In this document: one piece after another, positions 46,948 through 56,378 of the stretch
How the letters are laid out: each line of letters begins with the position of its first letter
Numbering within the stretch: position 1 is the first letter of the stretch
Assembly (NCBI RefSeq): GCF_001922305.1
Contig: NZ_CP018839.1
Coordinates: 3,658,001 to 3,722,000, forward strand
Direction of reading: 5' to 3'
DNA from: Thauera chlorobenzoica
GTDB taxonomy: Bacteria; Pseudomonadota; Gammaproteobacteria; Burkholderiales; Rhodocyclaceae
Length of the DNA stretch: 64,000 nucleotides
Translations under genes and position numbers: made by a program
Notes under the pieces: generated by a model
Database searches by the model: none
What the model saw: only the letters and a program-made list of their open reading frames with translations
What the model was told of the DNA's origin: nothing

Positions 46948-48354
46948 ATGCACCTCTACGAGCACCTGGCACTGGACATCGAACAGCACATCCGCGACGG
47001 CGTGCTGCGCCCGGGCGAACGCCTGCCTTCGATCCGCCAGGCCTGCCGCGCCCGCCAGCTGAGCCCGGCGACCGTGCTCGAGGCCTATCACCGGCTCGAA
47101 AGCCGCGGGCTGGTCGAGGCGCGGCCGAAATCGGGCTACTTCGTGCGCCCCCATCACACCCTCGCCGCACCCGGCCTCACCCGCCCCGCCGGCCGCTCGA
47201 CCGCACCCAAGGTCAGCGACTTCATCTTCGAAATCCTGGAGTCGGCCCGGGACCCGGCGGTCGTGCCCCTCGGCTCGAGCTTCCTCAGCCCGTTCCTGTT
47301 TCCGTTCGAGCGTCTCGGCCGCTGCCTCGCCGCCGCCGCGCGCGGCATGGACCCGCGCGCCACCGTCACCGACCTGCCGCCGGGCAACGACGAGCTGCGC
47401 CGCCAGATCGCGTTGCGCTACCTGCACGGCGGCACCACCGTGGCCGGCGACGAGATCGTGATCACCTCGGGAGCGATGGAGGCGCTCAACCTGTGCCTGC
47501 AGGCGCTGACCCGGCCCGGCGACCTGGTAGCGGTCGAGTCGCCGGCCTTTTACGCCGTGCTCCAGGCGATCGAGCGCCTCCACCTGCGGGTGGTCGAGAT
47601 CCCGACCCATCCGCGCGACGGCGTCAGCCTGCCCGCGCTCGAGCAGGCCTTGCGTGTGCACCCGGTAAAAGCCTGCGTGCTCATGCCGAACTTCCAGAAC
47701 CCGCTCGGCGCGCTCGTGCCCGACGACCAGCGCCCCGCGCTGCTCGCGCTGCTGCAGCGCCACGACGTGCCGCTGATCGAGGACGACACCTACGCCGAGC
47801 TGTATTTCGGCCGCCGCGCCCCGCTGGCGATGAAGGCGCTCGACCGCAGCGGGCTCGTGCTCCACGTGTCGAGCTTCTCCAAGTGCCTCGCCCCCGGCTA
47901 CCGGGTGGGCTGGGTCGCCGCCGGGCGGTTCGCGCAGAAAGTCCAGCGCCTGAAGATCGCCACCAGCCTCGCCACCACGGTCCCGGTCCAGATCGCCCTC
48001 GCCGACTTCCTGCGCAGCGGCGCCTTCGATCCCCACCTGCGCCGCCTGCGCGCCATCCTCGAACACCAGGAAGCCCGCCTTGCGGCCGCGCTCGAACGCC
48101 ATTTCCCTGCCGCCAGCCGCATCGCCCGGCCGCGCGGCGGCTATTTCACCTGGGTCGAGCTGCCGCCCTGGGCCGACACCCTGGCGCTGCACCGGAGGGC
48201 GCTCGACGAGGGCATCAGCCTCGCCCCGGGGCCGATGTTTTCACCGCGGCGCGCCTACCGCAACTGCCTCCGGCTGAACTTCGGCCACCCCTGGTCGGTG
48301 GCGCATGAGCAGGCGATCGAGGCGCTCGGGCGGATGCTCGCCGCGCAGCGCTGA
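46948..48354 (+). CDS. MocR-type regulator (GntR HTH + class I aminotransferase domain)
   Basis: 468 residues. The N-terminal GntR winged helix (EQHIRDGVLRPGERLPSIRQACRARQLSPATVLEAYHRLESRGLVEARPKSGYFV) spans residues ~12-66. After a linker comes a PLP fold-type I aminotransferase domain: NPLGALVPDDQR near residue 250 and the PLP-lysine segment VSSFSKCLAPGYRVGWVAAG near residue 308. MocR proteins sense PLP or amino compounds and usually regulate a neighbour. The divergent partner here is the norE-like gene, with a 121-bp shared control region. Confidence 0.9.
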   Translation: MHLYEHLALDIEQHIRDGVLRPGERLPSIRQACRARQLSPATVLEAYHRLESRGLVEARPKSGYFVRPHHTLAAPGLTRPAGRSTAPKVSDFIFEILESARDPAVVPLGSSFLSPFLFPFERLGRCLAAAARGMDPRATVTDLPPGNDELRRQIALRYLHGGTTVAGDEIVITSGAMEALNLCLQALTRPGDLVAVESPAFYAVLQAIERLHLRVVEIPTHPRDGVSLPALEQALRVHPVKACVLMPNFQNPLGALVPDDQRPALLALLQRHDVPLIEDDTYAELYFGRRAPLAMKALDRSGLVLHVSSFSKCLAPGYRVGWVAAGRFAQKVQRLKIATSLATTVPVQIALADFLRSGAFDPHLRRLRAILEHQEARLAAALERHFPAASRIARPRGGYFTWVELPPWADTLALHRRALDEGISLAPGPMFSPRRAYRNCLRLNFGHPWSVAHEQAIEALGRMLAAQR

Positions 48355-48379
48355 GTCCGCGCCCGGATGCGGGCGGGTC

Positions 48380-50569
48380 TCACACCTCCAGCGGATCGAC
48401 ATCGAGCTGCCAGCGCAGCTCGCGCGCGGTGCGCTGGCGGTAGAGCAGCGCCACCCAGCCGGCGAGGAAGCCCTGCAACACGCCGCGCTGGTCGGCCTCG
48501 ATCAGCAGCTGGGCGCGCTCGCGCCGCGCCAGCCGGGTGAGCCGCATCGGCACCGGATCGTAGAGGCGCAGGCCCTCGGGAGCACACTCCTCGGCCAGGC
48601 GGCGGGCATGGCGCAGGAAGTCGACGGCGGCGTCGAGCGCAGGGGCGTCGGCGCGCAGCATCGCCTGGTGGGTGAACGGCGGGAAGCCCGCACTGCGCCG
48701 CTCCTGCAGCGCCATGCGGGCGAAGGCGTCGAAGTCGTGGCGCGCCAGCTGCTGGTAGAGCGGGTGCGCCGGGTATTCGGTCTGAATCAGCACCGTGCCC
48801 GCCAGGGCACCGCGCCCGGCACGGCCGCCGACCTGCATCAGCTGCTGGAACAGGCGCTCGGGAGCGCGGAAGTCGGCGGCGTGGAGCGCGGCATCGGCGC
48901 CGATCACGCCGACCAGGGTGAGGTTGGGGAAGTCGTGGCCCTTGGCCATCATCTGGGTGCCGACGAGGATGTCGGCGCCGCCTTCGGCGATGGTCGCGAG
49001 CACGCTTTCCCACTGCCGGCGGGTGCGCGCGGCGTCGCGGTCGACGCGCAGCACCCGGGCCTGCGGGAACAGCTCGGCGAGGCGCGCCTCGACGCGCTGG
49101 GTGCCGCGCCCGAAAGGCCGGATGTCCTGGTCGCCGCAGCTCGGGCAGGCGGACGGGATCGGCCCATCGCAGCCGCAGTGGTGGCAGCGCAGGCGGCGGT
49201 CGGCGAGGTGCACGACGAGGTTCGCCGAGCAGTGCGGGCAGCGGCTGACCCAGCCGCAGGACGGGCACGACAGCACCGGCGCATAGCCGCGGCGGTTGAG
49301 GAACACCAGGCTCTGCTCGCCGCGCGCCAGGCGTTCGCCAAGCGCCGCCTGGAGCGCCGGGCTGAGGCCTTCGTCGAGGCGCAGGCGGCGGGTGTCGATG
49401 CAGCGTACCGCCGGCAGGGTCGCGGCGAGCGCACGTTGGTTCAGGGTCTGCAGCGCATAGCGTTCGCTACGGGCGTGGTACCAGGTTTCCAGCGAAGGCG
49501 TGGCCGAGCCCAGCACCACCGGCACGCCGCGCTGGCGCGCGCGCCACACGGCGAGGTCGCGCGCCGAATAGCGCACCCCTTCCTGCTGCTTGTAGGAGGC
49601 GTCGTGCTCCTCGTCGACGAGGATCAGACCCAGCCGCGGCAACGGCGCGAACACCGCCAGGCGGGTGCCGAGGACGATGTCGGCCTCGCCCGCGAGCGCC
49701 TGCACGAAGCCGCGCGAGCGCGCACCGTCGGCGAGCGCGGAATGCAGGCTGACGACGTGCGCGGCGGCGAAGCGCTGCGCGACGCGGCGCTCGAGCTGGG
49801 GGGTAAGGGCGATCTCCGGCACCAGCATCAGCACCTGGCGGCCCTGCGCCAGCAGATGCGCGGCCAGGCGCAGATAGACTTCGGTCTTGCCGCTGCCGGT
49901 GACGCCGTGCACCAGCCAGGGCTTGAAGCCGGGTCCGGCACCGAGGATCGCCTCCAGCGCCTGCGTCTGCTCCGGCGTCGGCTCGGGCTGGGCGCCGGCG
50001 GCGTGGCGCGGGGCGACGCGGTCCGCCACCCGCTCCGCCACCCGGATCCAGCCGCGACGCAGCAGCTCGCCGACCGCCTCGCCGCCCTCGAGCGCGCGCA
50101 CCACGCTGCGCCGCCAGGGCCCTTCGCCGGCTGCCGCCAGGCCCTGCAGCAGGGCCAGGGCCTTGCTCGCGCGGCGGGCGCCGCACAGCGCCTCGCGCCC
50201 CGCGGCGGCAATCTGCAGCAAGGGGTCCTCATCCTCGCCGCTTACCCCGTCGGCGCGGCGCAGGCCGGGCGGCAGGGCGAGGGCGACCACTTCACCGATC
50301 GGGGCGTGGTAGTAGCGGGCAACGAAATCGACCAGTTCCAGCCAGTCCGCCGGCAGGGGCGGGACTTCGCGCTGGATGTGGCGGACCGTCTTAAGGCGGG
50401 CGGGTTCGATGTCCGCGGCCGCCCCCAGCGCCAGGATCAGGCCGTTGCGCTCGCCGCGCCCGAAGGGGACGGTCACGCACCGGCCGACGTCCGCCGCGGT
50501 GGCGTCCGGCGCAAGATAATCAAAGACTTGCGGCAGCGGCAGGGGCAGGGCAACACGGACTATACTCAT
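48380..50569 (-). CDS. priA: Primosomal protein N' (PriA helicase)
   Basis: 729-residue replication-restart helicase. It has the N-terminal 3'-DNA-binding domain (VDFVARYYHAPIGEVVALALPPGLR), Walker A GVTGSGKTEVYL near residue 230, DEEHD (LILVDEEHDASYKQQEG near residue 318), helicase motifs VLGSATPSLET and GTQMMAKGHDFPNL, and zinc-binding cysteines CPSCGWVSRCPHCSANL plus CHHCGCDGPIPSACPSCG near residue 440. Full length. It is downstream of hemE in the same direction across a 400-bp gap with DnaA-box-like sites. Confidence 0.97.
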   Translation of the reverse strand: MSIVRVALPLPLPQVFDYLAPDATAADVGRCVTVPFGRGERNGLILALGAAADIEPARLKTVRHIQREVPPLPADWLELVDFVARYYHAPIGEVVALALPPGLRRADGVSGEDEDPLLQIAAAGREALCGARRASKALALLQGLAAAGEGPWRRSVVRALEGGEAVGELLRRGWIRVAERVADRVAPRHAAGAQPEPTPEQTQALEAILGAGPGFKPWLVHGVTGSGKTEVYLRLAAHLLAQGRQVLMLVPEIALTPQLERRVAQRFAAAHVVSLHSALADGARSRGFVQALAGEADIVLGTRLAVFAPLPRLGLILVDEEHDASYKQQEGVRYSARDLAVWRARQRGVPVVLGSATPSLETWYHARSERYALQTLNQRALAATLPAVRCIDTRRLRLDEGLSPALQAALGERLARGEQSLVFLNRRGYAPVLSCPSCGWVSRCPHCSANLVVHLADRRLRCHHCGCDGPIPSACPSCGDQDIRPFGRGTQRVEARLAELFPQARVLRVDRDAARTRRQWESVLATIAEGGADILVGTQMMAKGHDFPNLTLVGVIGADAALHAADFRAPERLFQQLMQVGGRAGRGALAGTVLIQTEYPAHPLYQQLARHDFDAFARMALQERRSAGFPPFTHQAMLRADAPALDAAVDFLRHARRLAEECAPEGLRLYDPVPMRLTRLARRERAQLLIEADQRGVLQGFLAGWVALLYRQRTARELRWQLDVDPLEV

Positions 50570-50970
50570 TTTAAGCCCGGCCGATCATCAAAATCCATTC
50601 TGGATCAAATGCTTGCATCACACTCATGAGAGCCGGCGGAGAAAATGTCCACCAAGTATCTGGCATCGAACCGGAGTGCCGGCTTGTCCACAAAACCTGT
50701 GGATAAGTTTGTGGGAAAGCTGGGTGAATCTCGCCGGAAGTGCCGCCAGCACGGGTATTCCGTCACCCTGCCGCAACATTGCGCTTTTTAAAAAAGCGTT
50801 ATTTATCAACAGCTTGATGAATATGTCAGATGACTTGCAGAATCTCCCCACGGGAGTGGTGACAAAGCATCCGGATGTGCACAAGTCAAGAAGAAAAACA
50901 GAATTTTGTCGTTGACAGATTGCCGGGCCGCGGCCGCCCTTTTTGCCAAGGCGCGCCGCGTGGCCCACGC
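50570..50970. other. AT-rich intergenic region with DnaA-box-like sites (hemE-priA)
   Basis: A 400-bp gap rich in A/T compared with its surroundings. It has TTGTCCACA (50684-50692) and the perfect box TGTGGATAA (50698-50706) in inverted orientation 5 bp apart, a weaker TTATCAACA near 50803, and TGTGCACAA near 50876. A 17-bp near-palindrome CGCTTTTTAAAAAAGCG (50782-50798) could be a terminator or an easily melted segment. No gene is seen. An origin-related role is possible but unproven. Confidence 0.5.
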
Positions 50971-52041
50971 TCAGCGCGCGGTGCGCAGGCTGCGGCTGTA
51001 CTGGTGGACGGTATCGACCAGCACGCTGACGTTTTCGGGGGGGGTGAATTGGGAAATGCCGTGGCCGAGGTTGAAGACATGCCCCGGGTGGTTGCCGAAG
51101 GCATCGAGCACCCGGCAGGTTTCGCGGGCGACCGCTTCGGGCGCAGCGAACAGGACGTTCGGGTCGAGGTTGCCCTGCAGCGCCACCTTGTCGCCGACCA
51201 GGCGGCGGGCGCGGCCGATGTCCATGGTCCAGTCCAGCCCCACCGCGTCGCAGCCGATCGCGGCGATCGACTCCAGCCACAGGCCGCCGCCCTTGGTGAA
51301 CACGATGCTGGGCACGCGCTGGCCGTCGCGCTCGCGGATCAGGCCGGCGACGACCTGCTCGAGGTAGCGCAGCGAGAATTCCCGGTACGCCGCCTCGGAC
51401 AGCACCCCGCCCCAGGAGTCGAACACCATCACCGCCTGGGCGCCGGCCTCGATCTGGGCGTTGAGGTAGCTCACCACCGCCTGCGCGGTGACCTCGAGGA
51501 TGTGGTGCATCAGCTCCGGGCGGCTGTAGGCCAGGGTCTTGACCTTGCGGTAGTCGTCCGAGGAGCCGCCTTCGACCATGTAGCAGGCCAGCGTCCACGG
51601 GCTGCCGGAAAAGCCGATCAGCGGCACGCTGCCGTCGAGCGCGCGGCGGATCTCGCTGACCGCGTCCATCACGTACTGCAGTTCGGCGTGGGGGTCGGGC
51701 GCGCTGAGGTTGCGGATCTCCCATTCGTCCCTCAGCGGGCGCTCGAAGCGCGGGCCTTCGCCGTCGGCGAAGTAGAGGCCGAGGCCCATTGCATCGGGCA
51801 CGGTGAGGATGTCGGAGAACAGGATCGCGGCGTCGAGCTCGTAGCGCGCGAGCGGCTGCAGGGTGACCTCGCAGGCCAGCGCCGGGCTCTTGCACAGTTG
51901 CAGGAAGCTGCCGGCACGCTTGCGCGTCTCGCAGTATTCGGGCAGGTAGCGTCCGGCCTGGCGCATCAGCCAGACAGGGGTGTAGTCGGTCGGCTGGCGC
52001 AGCAGGGCGCGCAGGAAGGTGTCGTTTTTGAGGCGGCTCAC
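50971..52041 (-). CDS. hemE: Uroporphyrinogen decarboxylase
   Basis: Decarboxylates uroporphyrinogen III to coproporphyrinogen III in haem synthesis (cytoplasm). 356 residues from GTG 52041, which has AAGGA six bases ahead and gives the family-typical N-terminus [16 protein letters not shown]; a GTG 30 bp upstream lacks a site. Signatures: [15 protein letters not shown] near residue 26, [15 protein letters not shown] near residue 70, [16 protein letters not shown] near residue 140, and GNLDPNVLF and [12 protein letters not shown] near the end. Confidence 0.96.
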   Translation of the reverse strand: MSRLKNDTFLRALLRQPTDYTPVWLMRQAGRYLPEYCETRKRAGSFLQLCKSPALACEVTLQPLARYELDAAILFSDILTVPDAMGLGLYFADGEGPRFERPLRDEWEIRNLSAPDPHAELQYVMDAVSEIRRALDGSVPLIGFSGSPWTLACYMVEGGSSDDYRKVKTLAYSRPELMHHILEVTAQAVVSYLNAQIEAGAQAVMVFDSWGGVLSEAAYREFSLRYLEQVVAGLIRERDGQRVPSIVFTKGGGLWLESIAAIGCDAVGLDWTMDIGRARRLVGDKVALQGNLDPNVLFAAPEAVARETCRVLDAFGNHPGHVFNLGHGISQFTPPENVSVLVDTVHQYSRSLRTAR

Positions 52042-52141
52042 GGCGAGTCCTTGTTTCTGCGATTCGGGCACGAACCGCGATTATCCCCTTTTGTGCGCGC
52101 TGGTGGCCTTGTCGTCCGTCAAGCACGGCCGGGCGGCGCCC

Positions 52142-53599
52142 TCAGCGCCGCCAGAAGGTCGGCGTCAGCACGACGAGGAAGGTGAAGATTTCGAGCCGGC
52201 CGAGGATCATCGTGAACGCCAGCACCCACTTGTGGAACGCGCTCAGGGCCTGATAGTTGGATGCCGGCCCGACCGCATCCAGCCCCGGGCCGGTGTTGTT
52301 GAGGCAGGCCACCACCGCCGAGAAGGCGGTGATCAGCTCCAGCCCGGTGGCCGACAGCAGCAGGGTCATGCTGACGATCGACACCATGTACATGAAGCTG
52401 AAGCCGAGCACGGCGTGGAGGATGGTCTCCGGCACCGGCTTGACCCCCAGGCGCACCGGGCGCACCGCGTGCGGGTGCAGGGAGCGGACGATTTCGCGGA
52501 ACACCTGCTTGTACAGGATCATCGCCCGCATCATCTTGATGCCGCCGCCGGTGGAGCCGGAGCAGGCGATGAAGCTGCCGAGGAACAGGATCCAGACCTG
52601 GGCGAACATCGGCCACAGGGTGTAGTCGTAGGTCGACAGCCCGAGCGAAGTGGAGATCGACACCACGTGGAAGGCGACGTAGCGCAGTGTGGTGCCGAGG
52701 TCGGCATGGGCCTCGAAGCGCATCAGGTAGGCGGTGAGCAGGACGATGCTGACCGCGAGCACGCCGAAGTAGAAGGGGATTTCCGGGTCGCGCAGGTAGG
52801 GCCGGGGCGAACGCCGCACGAGGGCGAGATAGTGGGTGGCGTAGTTCAGCCCGGCAAGCAGGGCGAAGACGATGGCGACGATCTCCACCTCCAGGTTCTG
52901 GAAATGCCCGAGCGAGGCGTCCTTGCTCGAAAAGCCGCCGAGGCCGGCGATGGAAAAGGCGTGGATGACCGCGTCCCAGCCTTCGAGCCCGGCCCCCCAC
53001 AGGCTGAAGCCGCAGGCGATGGTCAGCAGCACGTAGGCGAGCCACAGGCCCTTGGCGGTCTCGGTGATGCGCGGCGTCAGGCTGGAGTCCTTCATCGGCG
53101 TCGGCACTTCGGCCTTGAACATCTGCCGCCCGCCGATGCCGAGCAGGGGCAGGATCGCCACCACCAGCACGATCACCCCCATGCCGCCGATCCAGTGCAT
53201 GAAGGTGCGCCACAGGTTGATCGACACCGGCATCCGGTCGAGCCCGGAGAGCACCGTCGCGCCGGTCGCGGTGAGCCCCGAGACGGCTTCGAAATAGGCA
53301 TCGGTGAAGCGCAGCTCGGGCAGGTAGGCGAGCAGCGGCAGCGCCCCGAACAGCGGCAGCACGACCCAGGTGGCGGCGACCAGGAAGAAGCCGTCGTGCA
53401 CCCGCAGGTCGCGGCGCCGGGAGCGGGTCGCCGCCCACAGCAGCAGGCCGCTGACGAAGGTGACGAAGATCGCCTGGTCGTAGGCGAGGGTGGCGCCGTC
53501 ATCGAGCCAGCCCGACACCGCGAGCGGAAAGCCCATCAGCAGGCCGAAGATCATGATGATCAGGCCGAGCGCATTGAGCGCGGGGTGGTAGGCACGCAT
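52142..53599 (-). CDS. trkH: Trk potassium uptake membrane protein TrkH
   Basis: 485 residues with about ten membrane segments and the four pore-loop filter regions typical of TrkH (SGLTATGATVLSGLD near residue 108, SIAGLGGFSSKDAS near residue 215, CSGSTGGGIKMMR near residue 340, LNNTGPGLDAVGPASNY near residue 430). K+ symport into the cell together with TrkA, whose gene lies 16 bp upstream. The C-terminal FLVVLTPTFWRR is family-typical. Confidence 0.96.
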   Translation of the reverse strand: MRAYHPALNALGLIIMIFGLLMGFPLAVSGWLDDGATLAYDQAIFVTFVSGLLLWAATRSRRRDLRVHDGFFLVAATWVVLPLFGALPLLAYLPELRFTDAYFEAVSGLTATGATVLSGLDRMPVSINLWRTFMHWIGGMGVIVLVVAILPLLGIGGRQMFKAEVPTPMKDSSLTPRITETAKGLWLAYVLLTIACGFSLWGAGLEGWDAVIHAFSIAGLGGFSSKDASLGHFQNLEVEIVAIVFALLAGLNYATHYLALVRRSPRPYLRDPEIPFYFGVLAVSIVLLTAYLMRFEAHADLGTTLRYVAFHVVSISTSLGLSTYDYTLWPMFAQVWILFLGSFIACSGSTGGGIKMMRAMILYKQVFREIVRSLHPHAVRPVRLGVKPVPETILHAVLGFSFMYMVSIVSMTLLLSATGLELITAFSAVVACLNNTGPGLDAVGPASNYQALSAFHKWVLAFTMILGRLEIFTFLVVLTPTFWRR

Positions 53600-53615
53600 G
53601 CAGGGGAACCGGGTA

Positions 53616-55019
53616 TCAGAGGAAAGTGAAGCCGACCTGGAACAGCTTCTCGACCTTGCGTACGAGCTTCTTGCTGGTGCAGAACACGATCACGTGGTCG
53701 TTCTCGACGATCACCGTGTCGTGGTGAGGCATGATCACCTCGCGCCGCACCACCCGGCCTTCGTCGTTTTTTTCGTCGCGGACGATGGCGCCGATCGTCG
53801 CGCCCTTGGGCAGGGCGATCTCCTCGATCATGCGGCCGACCACCTTGGAGTCCTTGCGGCTGCCGTGGGCGATGATTTCCAGCGCTTCGGCGGCGCCGCG
53901 ACGCAGGCTGTGCACCGCGACCACGTCGCCGCGGCGGACGTGGGCGAGGAGGGTGCCGATCGAGGCGTGGGCGGGGGAGATGGCGATGTCGATCGGGCCG
54001 CCCTGGACCAGGTCGACGTAGCTCTTGCGGTTGATCAGGGCCAGGGTGCGGCGCGCGCCCATCCGCTTGGCGAGCGAGGCCGACATGATGTTGTCTTCCT
54101 CGTCGTTGGTCAGGGCGACGAACAGGTCGGTCTCGTCGATGCCTTCGTTCTCGAGCAGCTTCTCGTCGGTGGAGTCGCCGCGCAGCACCAGCGCGCGCGA
54201 CAGCTGCGAGGCGAGTACTTCGGCGCGCGCCGGATTCACCTCGAGGATCTTGACGTGGTAGTTCTCCTCGATCGACTGGGCGAGACGGAAACCGATGTTG
54301 CCGCCGCCGGCGATCATGATCCGGCGCATCGGCCGGTCGGTGCGCCGCATCTCGCGCATGACCTGGCGAATATGCACGGTGGCGGCGAGGCAGAACACCT
54401 CGTCGCCGGGGATGATGACGCTGTCGCCCTCGGGGATGATCGGCACGCCCTCGCGGTAGATCGCGGCGATGCGCACCTCGACGTTGGGCAGGTGAAAGCG
54501 CAGCGCCTTCAGCGGATGGCCGACGAGGGGGCCGCCTTCGAACGCGCGCACGCAGATCAGGCTGACCACGCCGTCGGCGAATTCGAGCACCTGCAGGGCT
54601 TCGGGGAAGGCGATCAGGCGCTTGACGTAGTCAGTGACGACCTGCTCCGGGCAGATCGAGAAATCGACCGCGAAGTTGCTGTCGTCGAGCAGTTCGGGAT
54701 GGTCGACGTAGTCGGTCGAGCGCAGGCGGGCGATGCGGGTGGGCAGGTTGAACATCGCCTTGGCGATGCGGCACGCGCAGAGGTTGGTCTGGTCGGACTG
54801 GGTGACCGCGATCAGCAGGTCGGCATCGTCGGCGCCGGCCTCCTTGAGCACCGACGGCGAGGCAGCGTTGCCGCACACGGTGCGCACTTCGAGGCGGTCG
54901 CGCTGTGCGGCCAGGGGCTCGTCGCTGGTGTCGACGAGGGTGATGTCGTTCGCTTCGGAGACGAGGTTCTCGGCCACCGAGGCACCGACCTGTCCGGCCC
55001 CCAGGATGATGATCTTCAC
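53616..55019 (-). CDS. trkA: Trk system potassium uptake regulatory protein TrkA
   Basis: 467-residue cytoplasmic NAD-binding regulator of TrkH. It shows the two-fold repeat of RCK_N + RCK_C: first nucleotide motif IILGAGQVGASVAENL at the N-terminus, the second IAGGGNIGFRLAQSIEE near residue 232. It is followed by trkH (16-bp gap) and preceded by ntrX. Confidence 0.96.
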   Translation of the reverse strand: MKIIILGAGQVGASVAENLVSEANDITLVDTSDEPLAAQRDRLEVRTVCGNAASPSVLKEAGADDADLLIAVTQSDQTNLCACRIAKAMFNLPTRIARLRSTDYVDHPELLDDSNFAVDFSICPEQVVTDYVKRLIAFPEALQVLEFADGVVSLICVRAFEGGPLVGHPLKALRFHLPNVEVRIAAIYREGVPIIPEGDSVIIPGDEVFCLAATVHIRQVMREMRRTDRPMRRIMIAGGGNIGFRLAQSIEENYHVKILEVNPARAEVLASQLSRALVLRGDSTDEKLLENEGIDETDLFVALTNDEEDNIMSASLAKRMGARRTLALINRKSYVDLVQGGPIDIAISPAHASIGTLLAHVRRGDVVAVHSLRRGAAEALEIIAHGSRKDSKVVGRMIEEIALPKGATIGAIVRDEKNDEGRVVRREVIMPHHDTVIVENDHVIVFCTSKKLVRKVEKLFQVGFTFL

Positions 55020-55127
55020 CGCGGCTTTCCGATAGATCTGCAGGGACCTGGATTCTACGCGCGCGGGGCGGCAGCTGAAACCGGATGTTGCATCGCAACG
55101 ACGCTGGTGCGCGGACGCGCTTCGTGC

Positions 55128-56375
55128 TCAGACATCCTCGTGGCGGCGCCCCGGCTGCAGGCCGAGCTGCTTGAGCTTGCGGTAAAGATGGGTGCGCTCG
55201 AGCCCGGTCTTTTCCGCGAGCCGGGTCATGTTGCCGGCTTCGAGGCGCAGATGGTGCTCGAAGTACATGCGCTCGAAGGCCTCGCGCGCCTCGCGCAGGG
55301 GCTGATCGAGGGACACGCCGCAGGCGCCGGCACCGGCCTCGGCCGGCAGCAGGCGACGCACCTCGGCGGCGCCGATTTCCTCTTCCAGCGTGCCCAGGGC
55401 GAGGGACTTCACCGCCGCCCGCAGTTCGGCGTAGCCGCCCGGCCACGGCAGGTTGCGCAGCTGATTGAGCGCCGCGGTGGACAGGCGCCGCAGCGGCACT
55501 TCATGGGCCTCGACCAGGTGGAGCAGGATCTGGCTGGCGAGCTCGGGGAGGTCGTCGCGCACTTCGGCGATCGACGGCAGCGCCATGCTGACTTCGAACA
55601 GCCTGGCGAGCAGGCCGGCGTCCCAGCCTTCGGCAGTGAGCGCTTTCTGGCTGCGCTCGGTGGCCACGACCAGGCGCAGGTCGTAGCGCTCCAGGCGCTC
55701 GAGGGCGAAGGCGAGGTTCTTCTGCTGCGGCCGCGACAGGCGGGCCAGTTCGGGGACGAACAGCACCCCGCCCTGGGTCGCCTGCAGCTGGGCGATGTCG
55801 AGCGGCGCGGTGACCGCGCCCAGGTCGAGCCAGGGCGCGCTGCCGGACAGCACGCTGCGCGCGACCAGTTCGGCGAGCGAACCGCTCCCGGTGCGCAGCA
55901 GCAGCAGGCGCGAGCTGCCGGCGATCTGCTCGACCCGGCGCTTGAGCTCGCGCAGCGGCAGCGAGCGGGTGAACGCCTCCAGGGTCAGCGCCGGCGGCGT
56001 ACCCTGGGCCTGCGGCCGCTGCAGCCCGCGCTTGACCGCGGCGAGGAGCTTTTGCAGCGCGATCGGCTTTTCCAGGTAGTCGATCGCGCCGATCCGGGTG
56101 GCCTCGACCGCGGTGTCGATGGTGCCGTGGCCGGACATCACCACCACCGGCATGTTGAGCTGGCCGTTGGCCGCCCATTCCTTCAGCAAGGTTATGCCAT
56201 CGGTATCGGGCATCCAGATGTCGAGGAGCACCATGTCGGGGCGTGCGGCGTTGCGCACCCCGCGTGCCGCGGTGGCATTCTCGGCGAGGAGGACGTCGTG
56301 GCCTTCGTCGCGCAGGATCTCGGAGAGCAGCTCGCGAATGCCGATTTCATCGTCAACGATCAGTATCTTTGCCAT
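55128..56375 (-). CDS. ntrX: NtrX-type response regulator with degenerate AAA+ domain
   Basis: 415 residues: receiver domain (KILIVDDEIGIRELLSEIL, Asp in MVLLDIWMPDTDG near residue 53, Lys in YLEKPIALQKLL), a central region corresponding to the sigma-54-interaction AAA+ domain, and a Fis-type C-terminal HTH (NMTRLAEKTGLERTHLYRKLKQLGL). The central region is eroded: where Walker A (GETGTGKE) belongs it reads LLLLRTGSGSLAELVA, and the GAFTGA sigma-54 loop is absent. It therefore probably does not activate sigma-54 RNA polymerase by ATP hydrolysis. It is 3 bp after ntrY; NtrYX pairs respond to nitrogen or redox state. Confidence 0.9.
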   Translation of the reverse strand: MAKILIVDDEIGIRELLSEILRDEGHDVLLAENATAARGVRNAARPDMVLLDIWMPDTDGITLLKEWAANGQLNMPVVVMSGHGTIDTAVEATRIGAIDYLEKPIALQKLLAAVKRGLQRPQAQGTPPALTLEAFTRSLPLRELKRRVEQIAGSSRLLLLRTGSGSLAELVARSVLSGSAPWLDLGAVTAPLDIAQLQATQGGVLFVPELARLSRPQQKNLAFALERLERYDLRLVVATERSQKALTAEGWDAGLLARLFEVSMALPSIAEVRDDLPELASQILLHLVEAHEVPLRRLSTAALNQLRNLPWPGGYAELRAAVKSLALGTLEEEIGAAEVRRLLPAEAGAGACGVSLDQPLREAREAFERMYFEHHLRLEAGNMTRLAEKTGLERTHLYRKLKQLGLQPGRRHEDV

Positions 56376-56378
56376 TTC

